Shown: piece by piece, positions 47,755 to 56,688 of the stretch | Layout: the number at the start of each line of letters is the position of its first letter | Numbering within the stretch: position 1 is the stretch's first letter | Source of the DNA: Pseudomonas poae | GTDB lineage: Bacteria; Pseudomonadota; Gammaproteobacteria; Pseudomonadales; Pseudomonadaceae | Reading direction: 5' to 3' | Length of the DNA: 64,000 bases | Assembly: GCF_001439785.1 (NCBI RefSeq) | Contig: NZ_JYLI01000010.1 | Span: forward strand, 161,750-225,749 | The notes under the pieces: model-generated | What the model was told of the DNA's origin: nothing | The model's database searches: none | Seen by the model: only the letters and a program-made list of their open reading frames with translations | Position numbers and translations under genes: made by a program

Positions 47755-47798
47755 TTGCCCGGATTTTCTGTGTAAGGCTCTGGACGTACACCGGCCCC

Positions 47799-47890
47799 CA
47801 TGTGGGAGTGGGCTTGCTCCCGATGGTGGGTATCAGGCACTGCATTGGGTGGCTGATCCAGCGCGATAGAGAGCAAGCCCAATCTCACAT
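47799..47890. repeat. REPIN-type inverted repeat pair
   Basis: Left arm CATGTGGGAGTGGGCTTGCT from 47799; right arm ends GAGCAAGCCCAATCTCACAT at 47890. Lies between oprI and the L,D-transpeptidase gene, which converge. Confidence 0.75.
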
Positions 47891-47896
47891 GGTTTT

Positions 47897-48865
47897 TTAC
47901 TGCTGAAGGTCGATGGGCGCACTCGACGCCACCGGTGCCCCGCCTGGCACACCGATCTCGGTCGGCAGGCCGTCCTCTGCGGCAACCACGTCACGCACCT
48001 GATCCCAGTTCACCCGCAACGTATTGGCCAAGTCTTCGCGCTTGAGCAGGGCATTGATCACGGCCGTATGCTTGTCGACCACCGACGGCGTGCCGTCATC
48101 GTTGAGCGGCGTATGCGCCTCGAGATAGACCTTGCCGCCGCTGCTGCCGAACTTGTAGGCATCGTTGATGATGCGCACTGACGTGCCCACCGGCACCATG
48201 TCTGCCATTTCCAGCACATTGTTGTTGAACATGCGGAAGCAGCCATGGCTGGTGCGCGTGCCAATGCCGAACTTCATGTTGGAGCCGTGGATCAGGTAAC
48301 CGGGAGTGCCGAGGGTGAACTTGAACGGCCCGAGGGGGTTGTCCGGCCCCGCTGGCACTACGTTGGGCAACGGATCACCATTGGCGGCGTGCTCGGCCTT
48401 GATCGACGCGGGCGGCGTCCAGGTCGGATTTGGCGTCTTGGCGATGATACTGGTGTGGGCAATCGGCGAGCCCCAGCCTTCACGTCCAATCCCCAACGGG
48501 AAGGTGTAGACCACGTTCTGGCCCTTGGGGAAGTAGTAGAGACGGTACTCCGCCAGGTTGATCACAATACCTTCGCGAGGTCCCGGCGGCAGGATAAAGC
48601 GGGTCGGCAGCACGATTTCGGTGCCCGCTCCCGGCAACCACGCATCCACCCCTGGGTTGGCGGCGACCATCTCCGAGTAACCCAGGTCGTAGGTGGTACC
48701 GAGATCGGCGAAGGTATCTTCATACTTGGCCTTGATCACCTGGACCTGGCCGACAATGTCTTCGCCTGGCGGCGGCAAGGGCAACTGCAACGCCGCTGCG
48801 GAACCGGCCGCGCAGAGGGCAGCAAGAGACAGGCAGCAGGTGACGACGGAGAGGCGCGACAACAT
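47897..48865 (-). CDS. L,D-transpeptidase (YkuD domain, LysM-like N-terminus)
   Basis: 322 aa. Signal peptide (about 1-25), a LysM-like peptidoglycan-binding segment (about 40-90), then the YkuD catalytic domain with YLIHGSNMKFGIGTRTSHGC (catalytic His and Cys in SHGCFRM). Such enzymes make 3-3 crosslinks or attach lipoprotein to peptidoglycan. Its place beside oprI suggests it anchors OprI to the cell wall, as known for the equivalent P. aeruginosa gene; that assignment is inferred. Confidence 0.92.
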   Translation of the reverse strand: MLSRLSVVTCCLSLAALCAAGSAAALQLPLPPPGEDIVGQVQVIKAKYEDTFADLGTTYDLGYSEMVAANPGVDAWLPGAGTEIVLPTRFILPPGPREGIVINLAEYRLYYFPKGQNVVYTFPLGIGREGWGSPIAHTSIIAKTPNPTWTPPASIKAEHAANGDPLPNVVPAGPDNPLGPFKFTLGTPGYLIHGSNMKFGIGTRTSHGCFRMFNNNVLEMADMVPVGTSVRIINDAYKFGSSGGKVYLEAHTPLNDDGTPSVVDKHTAVINALLKREDLANTLRVNWDQVRDVVAAEDGLPTEIGVPGGAPVASSAPIDLQQ

Positions 48866-48904
48866 CCGGTAAATCCTTCGCAGAACGACGGGGAGGTTTC
48901 AGAA

Positions 48905-48978
48905 GCAGCTTCAAGCCATAAGTTGCAAAGCTTCAGCCGCTAGCTTACAGCTTATAGCTCGCAGCTTGCAGCTGCTTC
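48905..48978. repeat. Imperfect AGCTT-type short tandem repeat
   Basis: Five to seven imperfect copies of a 7-10 bp unit around AGCTT/CAGC (for example AGCTTACAGCTTATAGCTCG then CAGCTTGCAGCTGCTT) fill the gap between the transpeptidase start and the next gene. Palindromic at several points. Similar runs are common between genes in pseudomonads; function unknown. Confidence 0.7.
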
Positions 48979-49271
48979 TATAACTCAAAACGCAGCTCGG
49001 GCCAGATCGGCGGCGTGCCGCGCTTCTGCGATTCGAGGATCGCCCGGCACAGGGGGCACAGGCGCTGGTCCTGAAAAACCGTCCGATCCACCGATGACCA
49101 GCGCGGTTGCGCAGGCAACAAGGTGCCGCACAGCGTGCGATCGATCGAGCCGCCCAACTCCAATTGACGCGCCACCAGATGCACCCGCACTTCCTGGCAG
49201 GCAAACAGGTCCAGCTGCTCGTCCGGCTCGATCAGTTGGTAGTTAAACAGGGACCAGGCAGGACGCGACAT
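48978..49271 (-). CDS. Hypothetical protein with CXXC pair
   Basis: 97 aa from ATG 49271. No signal or membrane helix. C-terminal QRLCPLCRAILESQKRG has a zinc-ribbon-like CXXC, and a further Cys in DRTLCGTLLPAQ may complete a site. Conserved by position next to tesA in pseudomonads (from memory). Function not known. Confidence 0.7.
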   Translation of the reverse strand: MSRPAWSLFNYQLIEPDEQLDLFACQEVRVHLVARQLELGGSIDRTLCGTLLPAQPRWSSVDRTVFQDQRLCPLCRAILESQKRGTPPIWPELRFEL

Positions 49272-49329
49272 CGGGGGCTCCAGATCAGGGGGGCGCCACC
49301 TTAGCCGAAAGCCTGCCGGTAGAAAAGCG

Positions 49330-49935
49330 TCAAAGCAGCGGTTTGAGCGTCGGCCAGACATTTTCCAGTAACTTGCCCTGGGCGGCGACCGCCGGGTGCA
49401 GTTGGTCGGCCTGCATCAGCTCGGGATGACCACCCACCCCTTCAAGGAAAAACGGCACCAGCGGGATGTCTTTTTCCTTGGCCAGCGTGCCATAGACTTC
49501 GGCAAACGCCGTGGTGTATCGCGGGCCGTAATTGGGCGGCAACTGCATGCCCAGCAGCAGCACCTTGGCACCGCCGGCCCTGGACTGCTCGATCATCGAC
49601 GCAAGATTTTGTTTCAATTGCGCTGGCGGCTGTCCGCGCAGGCCATCGTTGCCACCAAGCTCGATCACCACCACGTCCGGCTTATGCTCTGCAAGCGCCG
49701 CCGGCAGCCGCGCCAGGCCTCCGGCACTGGTGTCTCCGCTGATGGAAGCGTTGACCACTTTATCGTCGAAACCCTCCTGCTTGAGCCGCTGCTCGAGCAG
49801 GGCCACCCACCCTTTGCGGGTATCCAGTCCGAAACCGGCACTGATACTATCGCCAACGATCAGGACTGTACCCGCCGCTGCGTTCTGGGCCATGCACATC
49901 AAGGCCAGGCCAGCACTCAAAAACCACATTCGCAT
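49330..49935 (-). CDS. tesA: TesA, periplasmic acyl-CoA thioesterase / arylesterase
   Basis: 201 aa SGNH hydrolase. Signal peptide (about 1-21, [20 protein letters not shown]), then block [10 protein letters not shown] with the catalytic serine, block [11 protein letters not shown] and block V ADQLHP with the Asp/His pair. The ATG at 49935, with GGAGA upstream, is favoured. Divergent from the ABC ATPase gene, whose start codon begins only 10 bp away. Confidence 0.94.
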   Translation of the reverse strand: MRMWFLSAGLALMCMAQNAAAGTVLIVGDSISAGFGLDTRKGWVALLEQRLKQEGFDDKVVNASISGDTSAGGLARLPAALAEHKPDVVVIELGGNDGLRGQPPAQLKQNLASMIEQSRAGGAKVLLLGMQLPPNYGPRYTTAFAEVYGTLAKEKDIPLVPFFLEGVGGHPELMQADQLHPAVAAQGKLLENVWPTLKPLL

Positions 49936-49945
49936 CGGATTCTCC

Positions 49946-50629
49946 ATGGGCGCAAGCATTCTCACCGCGCGGAACCTCAGCAAAGTGGTTCCCAGCGCGG
50001 AAGGTGATCTGACTATCCTGCACGAACTGAGCCTGGAACTGAACAAGGGCGATAGCCTGGCTATCGTCGGCAGCTCCGGTTCCGGTAAATCCACCCTGCT
50101 GGGTCTGCTGGCCGGCCTCGACCTGCCCAGCAGTGGCGAAGTCACCCTCGCCGGGCAAGCCCTGAGCACACTCGACGAAGACCAGCGCGCGCGCATCCGC
50201 GCCGAGCACGTGGGCTTCGTATTCCAGTCATTCCAATTGCTCGACAGCCTCAATGCTCTGGAAAACGTGATGCTGCCGCTGGAGCTGGACGGCCGCAAGG
50301 ACGCCCGCGAGCGCGCCAGGCATTTGCTTGAACGCGTCGGCCTGGGCCAGCGACTCACCCACTCGCCGCGCCAGCTGTCGGGCGGCGAGCAGCAACGCGT
50401 TGCGATTGCACGGGCATTCGCCGCCGAGCCGGACATACTGTTTGCCGACGAACCCACCGGCAACCTCGACAGCCACACCGGCGAGCGCATCAGCGACCTG
50501 CTGTTCGAACTCAATAAAGAGAACGGCACGACCCTGGTGCTGGTCACCCATGACGAACGCCTGGCCCACCGTTGCCGGCGCCTGATCCGCCTTGAAGCCG
50601 GCCTGATGGTCGCGCCACTGGAGCCTTGA
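49946..50629 (+). CDS. ABC transporter ATPase, YbbA/LolD-like
   Basis: 227 aa. Walker [10 protein letters not shown], signature [10 protein letters not shown], Walker B and D-loop [11 protein letters not shown], and switch histidine in VLVTHDE: a complete MacB/LolD-class ATPase. It overlaps the FtsX-type permease gene by one base. The pair tesA and ybbA-ybbP is also divergent in E. coli. Substrate unknown, possibly lipids or lipoproteins. Confidence 0.92.
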   Translation: MGASILTARNLSKVVPSAEGDLTILHELSLELNKGDSLAIVGSSGSGKSTLLGLLAGLDLPSSGEVTLAGQALSTLDEDQRARIRAEHVGFVFQSFQLLDSLNALENVMLPLELDGRKDARERARHLLERVGLGQRLTHSPRQLSGGEQQRVAIARAFAAEPDILFADEPTGNLDSHTGERISDLLFELNKENGTTLVLVTHDERLAHRCRRLIRLEAGLMVAPLEP

Positions 50630-53139
50630 TGGCACGTTTGCCGCTGTTGCGTCTGTTCAGCCTTGCCATGCGTCAACTCCTGCGTGATGCCCGCGCCGGT
50701 GAATTGCGCGTGTTGTTCTTCGCCCTGTTGGTGGCCGTGGCTGCGAGTACAGCCATCGGCTACTTCGGCGCACGCCTCAATAGCGCGATGCTGCTGCGTG
50801 CCACCGAGTTTCTCGGCGCCGACCTGGTGCTTGAGGGCAGCTCACCCGCACGCGAGGAGCAAATCCGTTCCGGCACCGAACTGGGCCTGGATCACGCGCG
50901 CATCGTGGAGTTCTCCAGCGTCATCGCCACCGACAACGGTATCCAGCTCTCCAGCATCAAGGCGGTCAACGAGCAGTATCCGTTGCGCGGCCAACTCAAA
51001 AGCGCTGCCGTGCCCTTCGGTGATGAAACCTCCGGGGGCGAGCCGAAGCCTGGTGAAGCCTGGGTGGAGGCGCGGCTGCTGACCGCGCTGGACCTGAAAG
51101 TAGGCGACAGCATCGACGTGGGCATGAAAACCCTGCGCCTGAGCCGCATCCTGACCTACGAGCCAGACCGCGCCGGCAATTTCTACAGCCTCACGCCGCG
51201 AGTAATGATCAACCTGGCCGATCTGGACGCCACGGGCGTGGTACAGCCCGGTAGCCGCGTGAGCTATCGCGAGCTGTGGCGCGCACCGCAAGGCAGCACC
51301 GCGCTGCAAACCTATCGCGACCTGATCAAGCCCGGCCTTGCGGCCAATCAGCGTCTGCAGGATTCGCGCGACGGTAACCAGCAGATCGGCGGCGCGCTGG
51401 GTAAGGCCGAGCGCTACCTGAACATGGCCAGCCTGGTCGCCGTGCTGCTGGCGGGCGTGGCGGTAGCGCTGTCGGCCAACCGCTTTGCCAGTCGCCGTTT
51501 CGATGCCAGCGCGCTGCTACGCTGTCTCGGGCTGTCACGTCGCGAAGCGATGCTGCTGTTCAGCCTGCAACTGAGCGTGCTGGGCCTGTTGGCCAGCCTG
51601 ACCGGCGCCTTGCTGGGCTGGTTGGCGCAGTTTGGCCTGTTCTACTTCCTGCACGACCTGCTGCCGGCCGATGTGCCGCCCGGCGGGCTGCTGCCGGCCG
51701 TGGCCGGTATCGGCACCGGGCTGGTCGCCCTCGCCGGCTTCGCCCTGCCTCCCCTGGCGGCGCTGGGCCGCGTGCCACCGCTGCGGGTATTGCGGCGCGA
51801 CCTGCTGCCGATTCCTTCCAGCACCTGGATGGTGTACGGCGCCGCCCTGTTTGCCCTTGGCCTGATCATGTGGCGGCTGAGCCTGGACCTTGTCCTCACC
51901 TTCGCCCTGCTCGGCGGCGGTGTCGTCGCTGCGCTGATCCTCGGCGGTCTGCTCCTGCTGTTATTGCAAAGCCTGCGTCGCCTTCTGGCCCGCGCCTCCC
52001 TGCCCTGGCGCCTGGGCCTGGGCCAATTGTTGCGCCACCCGCTGGCGGCGGCGGGCCAGTCGCTGGCGTTCGGGTTGATCCTGCTGTCCATGGGCTTGAT
52101 CGCCCTGTTGCGCGGCGAGCTGCTCGACACCTGGCAAAACCAGTTGCCCAAGGACGCGCCCAATTATTTCGCGTTGAACATTCTGCCCGCCGACAAGGAA
52201 GCCTTCAGCGCCCGCCTTATGGAGGTGCAGGCGCAATCGGCGCCCTTGTATCCGGTGGTGCCCGGCCGCTTGATCAGCATCAATGGCGAGGCGGTGCAGG
52301 ATATTGTCAGCAAGGACTCCAGTGGCGACCGCGCCGTGCAGCGTGACCTCAGCCTGACCTGGGCCGCCGACCTCCCGCCGGGCAATACCCTGACGGCGGG
52401 CGCCTGGTGGTCGTCGCAACCCACGGATGACGTGCCGGGGGTATCGGTGGAAGCCAAGGTCGCTGAAAGCCTGAAGCTCAAGCTCGGTGACCATCTGGTA
52501 TTTACCATCGCAGGGGAAAACCGCGAGGCACGGGTTACCAGTCTGCGCACCATCAACTGGGATAATTTCCAGCCCAACTTCTTCATGATTTTCCAGCCTG
52601 GCACTCTGAAGGACCTGCCTGCAACCTACCTGACCAGCTTCTACCTGGCGCCCGGCCATGACCAGCAGGTTGTCGATCTGTCCCGCGCCTTCCCGGCCGT
52701 CTCCATCCTACAGGTCGAAGCCCTGCTGGAGCAGCTGCGCAGCATCCTCGCCCAGGTGACCCTGGCCGTCGAATACGTATTGCTGTTTGTGTTGGCGGCG
52801 GGAATGGCGGTGCTGTTTTCCGGCTTGCAGGCCACCCTCGATGAGCGGATTCGCCAAGGGGCGTTGTTGCGTGCGCTGGGGGCGGAACGCAAGTTGCTAG
52901 TGAAGGCGCGGCGCATCGAGTTCGGTTTGCTGGGGGCGGTCAGTGGAGTGCTGGCGGCGCTGGGCACCGAACTGGTTACCTGGGTGCTGTATCGCTACGC
53001 CTTTGACCTGGCCTGGCAACCGCACCCATGGTTGTTGCTGCTGCCGGTGATCGGCGCGGTTCTGATCGGCGGCGCCGGCGTATTCGGCACACGCCGGGCG
53101 CTGAATGCCAGCCCATTGACGGTATTACGCGAAGGTTGA
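50629..53139 (+). CDS. FtsX-family ABC transporter permease, YbbP-like
   Basis: 836 aa. One N-terminal helix, a large periplasmic domain (about 45-255), then clustered helices with two FtsX-type domains (about 260-400 and 710-830), as in YbbP and LolC/E-type permeases. ATG at 50629, in a TGATG overlap with the ATPase stop. A perfect hairpin at 53146-53179 ends the operon. Confidence 0.92.
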   Translation: MARLPLLRLFSLAMRQLLRDARAGELRVLFFALLVAVAASTAIGYFGARLNSAMLLRATEFLGADLVLEGSSPAREEQIRSGTELGLDHARIVEFSSVIATDNGIQLSSIKAVNEQYPLRGQLKSAAVPFGDETSGGEPKPGEAWVEARLLTALDLKVGDSIDVGMKTLRLSRILTYEPDRAGNFYSLTPRVMINLADLDATGVVQPGSRVSYRELWRAPQGSTALQTYRDLIKPGLAANQRLQDSRDGNQQIGGALGKAERYLNMASLVAVLLAGVAVALSANRFASRRFDASALLRCLGLSRREAMLLFSLQLSVLGLLASLTGALLGWLAQFGLFYFLHDLLPADVPPGGLLPAVAGIGTGLVALAGFALPPLAALGRVPPLRVLRRDLLPIPSSTWMVYGAALFALGLIMWRLSLDLVLTFALLGGGVVAALILGGLLLLLLQSLRRLLARASLPWRLGLGQLLRHPLAAAGQSLAFGLILLSMGLIALLRGELLDTWQNQLPKDAPNYFALNILPADKEAFSARLMEVQAQSAPLYPVVPGRLISINGEAVQDIVSKDSSGDRAVQRDLSLTWAADLPPGNTLTAGAWWSSQPTDDVPGVSVEAKVAESLKLKLGDHLVFTIAGENREARVTSLRTINWDNFQPNFFMIFQPGTLKDLPATYLTSFYLAPGHDQQVVDLSRAFPAVSILQVEALLEQLRSILAQVTLAVEYVLLFVLAAGMAVLFSGLQATLDERIRQGALLRALGAERKLLVKARRIEFGLLGAVSGVLAALGTELVTWVLYRYAFDLAWQPHPWLLLLPVIGAVLIGGAGVFGTRRALNASPLTVLREG

Positions 53140-53145
53140 AAACTC

Positions 53146-53179
53146 GATGGCCCGCCGTCCTTACAGACGGCGGGCCATC
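53146..53179. terminator. Hairpin between permease and greB
   Basis: GATGGCCCGCCGTC pairs perfectly over 14 bp with GACGGCGGGCCATC, loop CTTACA. No T-run, but it sits between converging genes and can halt both. Confidence 0.75.
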
Positions 53180-53184
53180 AATGC

Positions 53185-53658
53185 CTACTTCATGTATTCG
53201 ATCGCGGTAATCCACCAGCAGACTTCGCCGCCCGGGGTTTGCACGATGGCCTCGTCATCGACTTGCTTGCGCAACAATGCACGGGCCATGGGTGAGTCGA
53301 TGGAGATATAGTCCATCCGCTCATAAATCTCGTCATAGCCCACAATACGAAAACGCTTGGTCTCGCCCTGCTCGTTCTCGATCTCGACCCACGCGCCGAA
53401 AAATACCCGCCCTTCCTGTTCAGGCATGTACTCGACCACGCGCATGTCTTCCAGGCGTTTGCGTAAATAGCGCACCCGTCGGTCAATCTCACGCAGCAGT
53501 TTCTTGTTGTACTGGTAATCCGCGTTCTCGCTGCGATCCCCCAAGGAAGCAGCCCAGGTCACCTTGCGTGTGGTGTCCGGGCGCTTTTCCCGCCAGAGGT
53601 AATCCAGCTCTTTCTTCAGCGCTTCGTGGCCTTCTTTGGTAATCAGCTTGGTACTCAA
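53185..53658 (-). CDS. greB: GreB, transcript cleavage factor
   Basis: 157 aa from a TTG at 53658, giving the family start MSTKLITKEGHEALKKEL; an ATG at 53685 adds nine codons and has equal claim. The coiled-coil tip is GDRSENADYQYNKKLLREID, with the acidic residues needed to stimulate RNA cleavage, and the C-terminal FKBP-like domain includes DSPMARALL. It rescues backtracked RNA polymerase. Confidence 0.93.
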   Translation of the reverse strand: MSTKLITKEGHEALKKELDYLWREKRPDTTRKVTWAASLGDRSENADYQYNKKLLREIDRRVRYLRKRLEDMRVVEYMPEQEGRVFFGAWVEIENEQGETKRFRIVGYDEIYERMDYISIDSPMARALLRKQVDDEAIVQTPGGEVCWWITAIEYMK

Positions 53659-53785
53659 ACCCTTGCATCCCCAGGCAATGTCCAATGGTGCCGATATGCC
53701 ACAGCTTCATGCCCTGGCATCGACCGGCAAGGGCAGATGATAAATGAACCGTGGAAAGCACGTGAGAGAACATCCTGGCTCCGGG

Positions 53786-54778
53786 CTAGCTGTCCAGGGA
53801 CCGGTCCAACTCAAGGAGCACATCCTGCAGGTGCTGTCGCATGTCCGACACCTGTGCTGTCGCCTGCGAGAGTCGTCCGGCCTTCTGGTCAACCTGCAGA
53901 TTTCGCTGGTGCAGTTGTGTTTCGCGCTGCTCCAGATCACGGTTTTTTTCATCATGCGCGGCCTGCGCCTGTTGCAATCGAGCTTCCCACTGCTCAAGCA
54001 TCTGCTCTCGCTCGACAACGGCGAGCTGCTTCTGCGCCAGCTCCTGAGCGACCTTGGCCAGATTGGTCAGCGTATTGTCCACCTCAACCAGCGTGGCGTG
54101 TTCCGACTGCACAGGAGGTTGGCGCGACGCCGACTCATCAGGCTCAAATTGAGCAACCGGTGTGGGCTCAACCTGGGTCGAGACTTGCGCCAGTGCGGGG
54201 GTAGCCTGCAAAGGCAGGTTAACGGCAGGCTCGCTCAACGGCTCTGCTGCCTGCCTGGACGGTTTTGCAATTCTGGGAGGCGAGACCATTTGCGACGAGA
54301 AGCGAATGGACGGCACGATCAATGAAGCATTTTCTATCGCCGGCAACACTGGCGCAGAAATACCCAGGGTAATGACCTTCATCACCAGAGCCTTCTTGAT
54401 GATCATCGAGTGATGATCCTCGGGCCTGGCGGGAGGCAGCTTGCAACCTTTCATATCAATGAAATGATACGGGACCGTGCTCTCAACAGACGCGGCCTTG
54501 GTTGCAGAGGCCGCTGCCGTCATCAGAATTTGTTTGAACACCTGCATGGCCACTTGTAGGTCGTCAGTGGACTCGACGCCACTCAGGAAGTGACGGTCGG
54601 CTTTTTTACGCAACGCTGCAATATAGACTCTGGAATTTCCGGGCTCCACCTCTTCGTCGAGACTGTAGACCAGGAAGTTGGATTGAATCTGCGCCACGGC
54701 AAACCCACACAGGAGTGCGCCGTTGACCGGCCCTCCCTGCTCGCCATGTTCAAGAACAAGGGTACGTAACAGCATCAT
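53786..54778 (-). CDS. Unrecognised coiled-coil protein
   Basis: 330 aa, no signal peptide and no clear transmembrane helix. Residues 1-90 form a small domain (GALLCGFAVAQIQSNFLVYS, RVYIAALRKK, DDLQVAMQVFKQIL) whose pattern faintly recalls DUF1292; residues 100-215 are low-complexity and Pro/Ser/Ala-rich; about 225-330 is a charged coiled coil (QELAQKQLAVVEREQMLEQW, QRETQLHQRNLQVDQKAGRL). It is divergent from the Gld-type ABC cassette, separated by 246 bp, and could be a partner of it. Function unknown. Confidence 0.8.
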   Translation of the reverse strand: MMLLRTLVLEHGEQGGPVNGALLCGFAVAQIQSNFLVYSLDEEVEPGNSRVYIAALRKKADRHFLSGVESTDDLQVAMQVFKQILMTAAASATKAASVESTVPYHFIDMKGCKLPPARPEDHHSMIIKKALVMKVITLGISAPVLPAIENASLIVPSIRFSSQMVSPPRIAKPSRQAAEPLSEPAVNLPLQATPALAQVSTQVEPTPVAQFEPDESASRQPPVQSEHATLVEVDNTLTNLAKVAQELAQKQLAVVEREQMLEQWEARLQQAQAAHDEKNRDLEQRETQLHQRNLQVDQKAGRLSQATAQVSDMRQHLQDVLLELDRSLDS

Positions 54779-55024
54779 GATAATCAGGCCTCACTGAAAA
54801 AGAGCAAACCTTATATAAGTAAACACCAGACAGATATCCGGTCATTGACGAGCCAACAGTCAATTTATTGTTTCAGTTAGCCAGGCAGCCGGACGTAGGA
54901 CTTATCTTATTGATTCACCCCCACGTTCCCAAGCATCAGGTTTAACCGTACCCTTTTTCAGGCGCTGAACGATGCCAGAACGGCATCACCTATATCAGAT
55001 TCTGTAAAACTATTCGGTAAGAAC
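54779..55024. promoter_or_regulatory. AT-rich divergent control region
   Basis: Contains two inverted repeats: TTGAC-N9-GTCAA (54845-54863) and GATGCC-AGAAC-GGCATC (54971-54987), the latter just before a TATATC box (54991-54996) ahead of the ABC cassette. A TTATATAAG box (54811-54819) lies before the coiled-coil gene. No clean -35 can be matched for either. Confidence 0.45.
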
Positions 55025-55951
55025 ATGCTCGAGATAGACGGTATTACAAAGTACTTGGGCAAAAGAAAACTGATTCATAACCTTTCGTTTTGCGCTCAAC
55101 GCCAGGAATGCATTGGTCTGTTCGGGGAAAGTGGTGCGGGAAAGACGACACTGTTGAACTTGATCGCCGGCTTGTCGACTCCGTCGGGCGGGCGAATCAG
55201 CGTTGCAGGTTTCAATGCTCAAACTCATCCGTATCAAGTCCGGGAAGCTGTCGGCTATCAACTTCAGGGTGACCTCAATCATCACCGTATGTCGGTCAAA
55301 AGCGTCCTCAACTTCATTGCTGCCGTTCGCGGTTTCAGCGGCGCGGAAAAGCGCGAGCGGATAAATAAAGCCGCCACGCGACTGGAATTATTTCCTGTGA
55401 TGGACGCCCCACTGGCCGTACTGCCCATGCCATGGAAGCGCAAAGTTGCCATCGCCCAGGCCGTCCTGCATACACCTCACCTGTTGCTGCTGGATGAGCC
55501 GACTGAGGGCATGTCACCCGAGCAATTGCTCCAATTCAAAATGCTCATCAAATCCTTGAGCGACGAGATGACCATCATGATTGCCTCTCGCCGCTACGAC
55601 GAACTGTCCACACTCTGCACGCGCGCACTGGTTATGGCAGACGGCCAACTGGTGGCTGACACACCGCTGCCCGAGTTGCAGCGCAACTCCCGGCACTACC
55701 ATGCGGTAACCCTGGCTGCGCAAACACCGCTGGACTTACTGGCGCTCGCCGTTTTACCCGGTGTTGCAGGCATCGAAGAAGACCAGCATGCGCCCGGTAC
55801 GGTAACTGTGCTCGCCCTGCCGGGACAAACCATCTATCCCCATATCAACGCCCTCATTGCCAGCCGCGGCTGGCATATCACCTCGCTGAGCCTGGAGCAG
55901 GGTCGCCTGAATGATGTCGTTCACCACCTGAGTCAGGAGGTGCGTCCTTGA
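55025..55951 (+). CDS. ABC transporter ATPase, Gld/ABC-2 type, degenerate motifs
   Basis: 308 aa. Walker A GESGAGKTT (34-42) and Walker B LLLLDEPTEG (153-162) are intact. The signature region reads LAVLPMPWKRKVAIAQ (130-145) in place of LSGGQ or LSKGYRQR, and the switch histidine is Arg190 in IASRRYDE. Fold and neighbours place it with GldA/CcmA-like ATPases of ABC-2 exporters. ATP binding is likely; hydrolysis may be weak or altered. First gene of three; the permease gene overlaps its stop. Confidence 0.85.
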   Translation: MLEIDGITKYLGKRKLIHNLSFCAQRQECIGLFGESGAGKTTLLNLIAGLSTPSGGRISVAGFNAQTHPYQVREAVGYQLQGDLNHHRMSVKSVLNFIAAVRGFSGAEKRERINKAATRLELFPVMDAPLAVLPMPWKRKVAIAQAVLHTPHLLLLDEPTEGMSPEQLLQFKMLIKSLSDEMTIMIASRRYDELSTLCTRALVMADGQLVADTPLPELQRNSRHYHAVTLAAQTPLDLLALAVLPGVAGIEEDQHAPGTVTVLALPGQTIYPHINALIASRGWHITSLSLEQGRLNDVVHHLSQEVRP

Positions 55952-56673
55952 AACAGATTCCGGTTATTTTCATGCATCAGCTCACCCGGTATGGGTGCTC
56001 GCCCAGCACTTACCTGAGTGCTGCGGTTTTTCTGGTGCTGTGCGCGACACTGGGGTTGCACGTGGGCCAGTGGCTTGAGCGGGACAGCAGCGACTTGCAG
56101 GTCTTTTTCCAGCTGCATCCCTGGCTGTACCTGATACTGACTCCAGCGCTATCGATCCAGCTATGGTCGGACGAACACGATGCAGGCTTTCACACGCTGC
56201 TAAAAACCCTGCCCATTACTCCATTCGAGTGTGTGTTCGGCAAATTCCTGGCCGCCTGGTTCGTGTGCGGCATTGTCCTGATGCTGATGTTTCCCATCGT
56301 GCTCATCGCCAATCACCTGGGCGCGGCGGACAACAGCGTTATCCGCTCACAATTTCTGTCGAGCTGGTTGCTGGCAGGGAGTTATTTATCCGCAGCCTGT
56401 TTCATATGTACGCTGGTCCGCCAACAGGTGGTTATTTTCCTGTTAACCCTAGGATTACTACTTTCCGTCAGCGGCATTTATTCGGTAATTGAGGCGCTTG
56501 AACATCAAATGCCGATCTGGGTCATTGACAGTTTAATCTCGCTTGATCCGCTCTCACGCTTCGACACTATTGATAATGGAAAACTGACACTGAGTGACAG
56601 TTTATTCTTTATTAGCATGATCCTTGCCTTTGTATCGGCATCTACGGTCACGCTCACTTATAAAAGCCGTTGA
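55948..56673 (+). CDS. ABC-2 type permease, GldF-like
   Basis: 241 aa with six hydrophobic segments. TTG start at 55948, preceded by a strong AGGAGG (55936-55941) and overlapping the ATPase stop. LTPALSIQLWSDEHDAGFHT after helix 2 is the characteristic amphipathic block of ABC-2/GldF permeases (usual form LTMRLLAEEKRSGT). Substrate unknown. Confidence 0.85.
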   Translation: MKQIPVIFMHQLTRYGCSPSTYLSAAVFLVLCATLGLHVGQWLERDSSDLQVFFQLHPWLYLILTPALSIQLWSDEHDAGFHTLLKTLPITPFECVFGKFLAAWFVCGIVLMLMFPIVLIANHLGAADNSVIRSQFLSSWLLAGSYLSAACFICTLVRQQVVIFLLTLGLLLSVSGIYSVIEALEHQMPIWVIDSLISLDPLSRFDTIDNGKLTLSDSLFFISMILAFVSASTVTLTYKSR

Positions 56674-56688
56674 GAAGCGAAGTAACGT

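Noticed and set aside
48905..48978. Short repeats considered as a CRISPR array
   Set aside because: Units are only 7-10 bp, imperfect, without spacers of constant length, and no cas gene is present.
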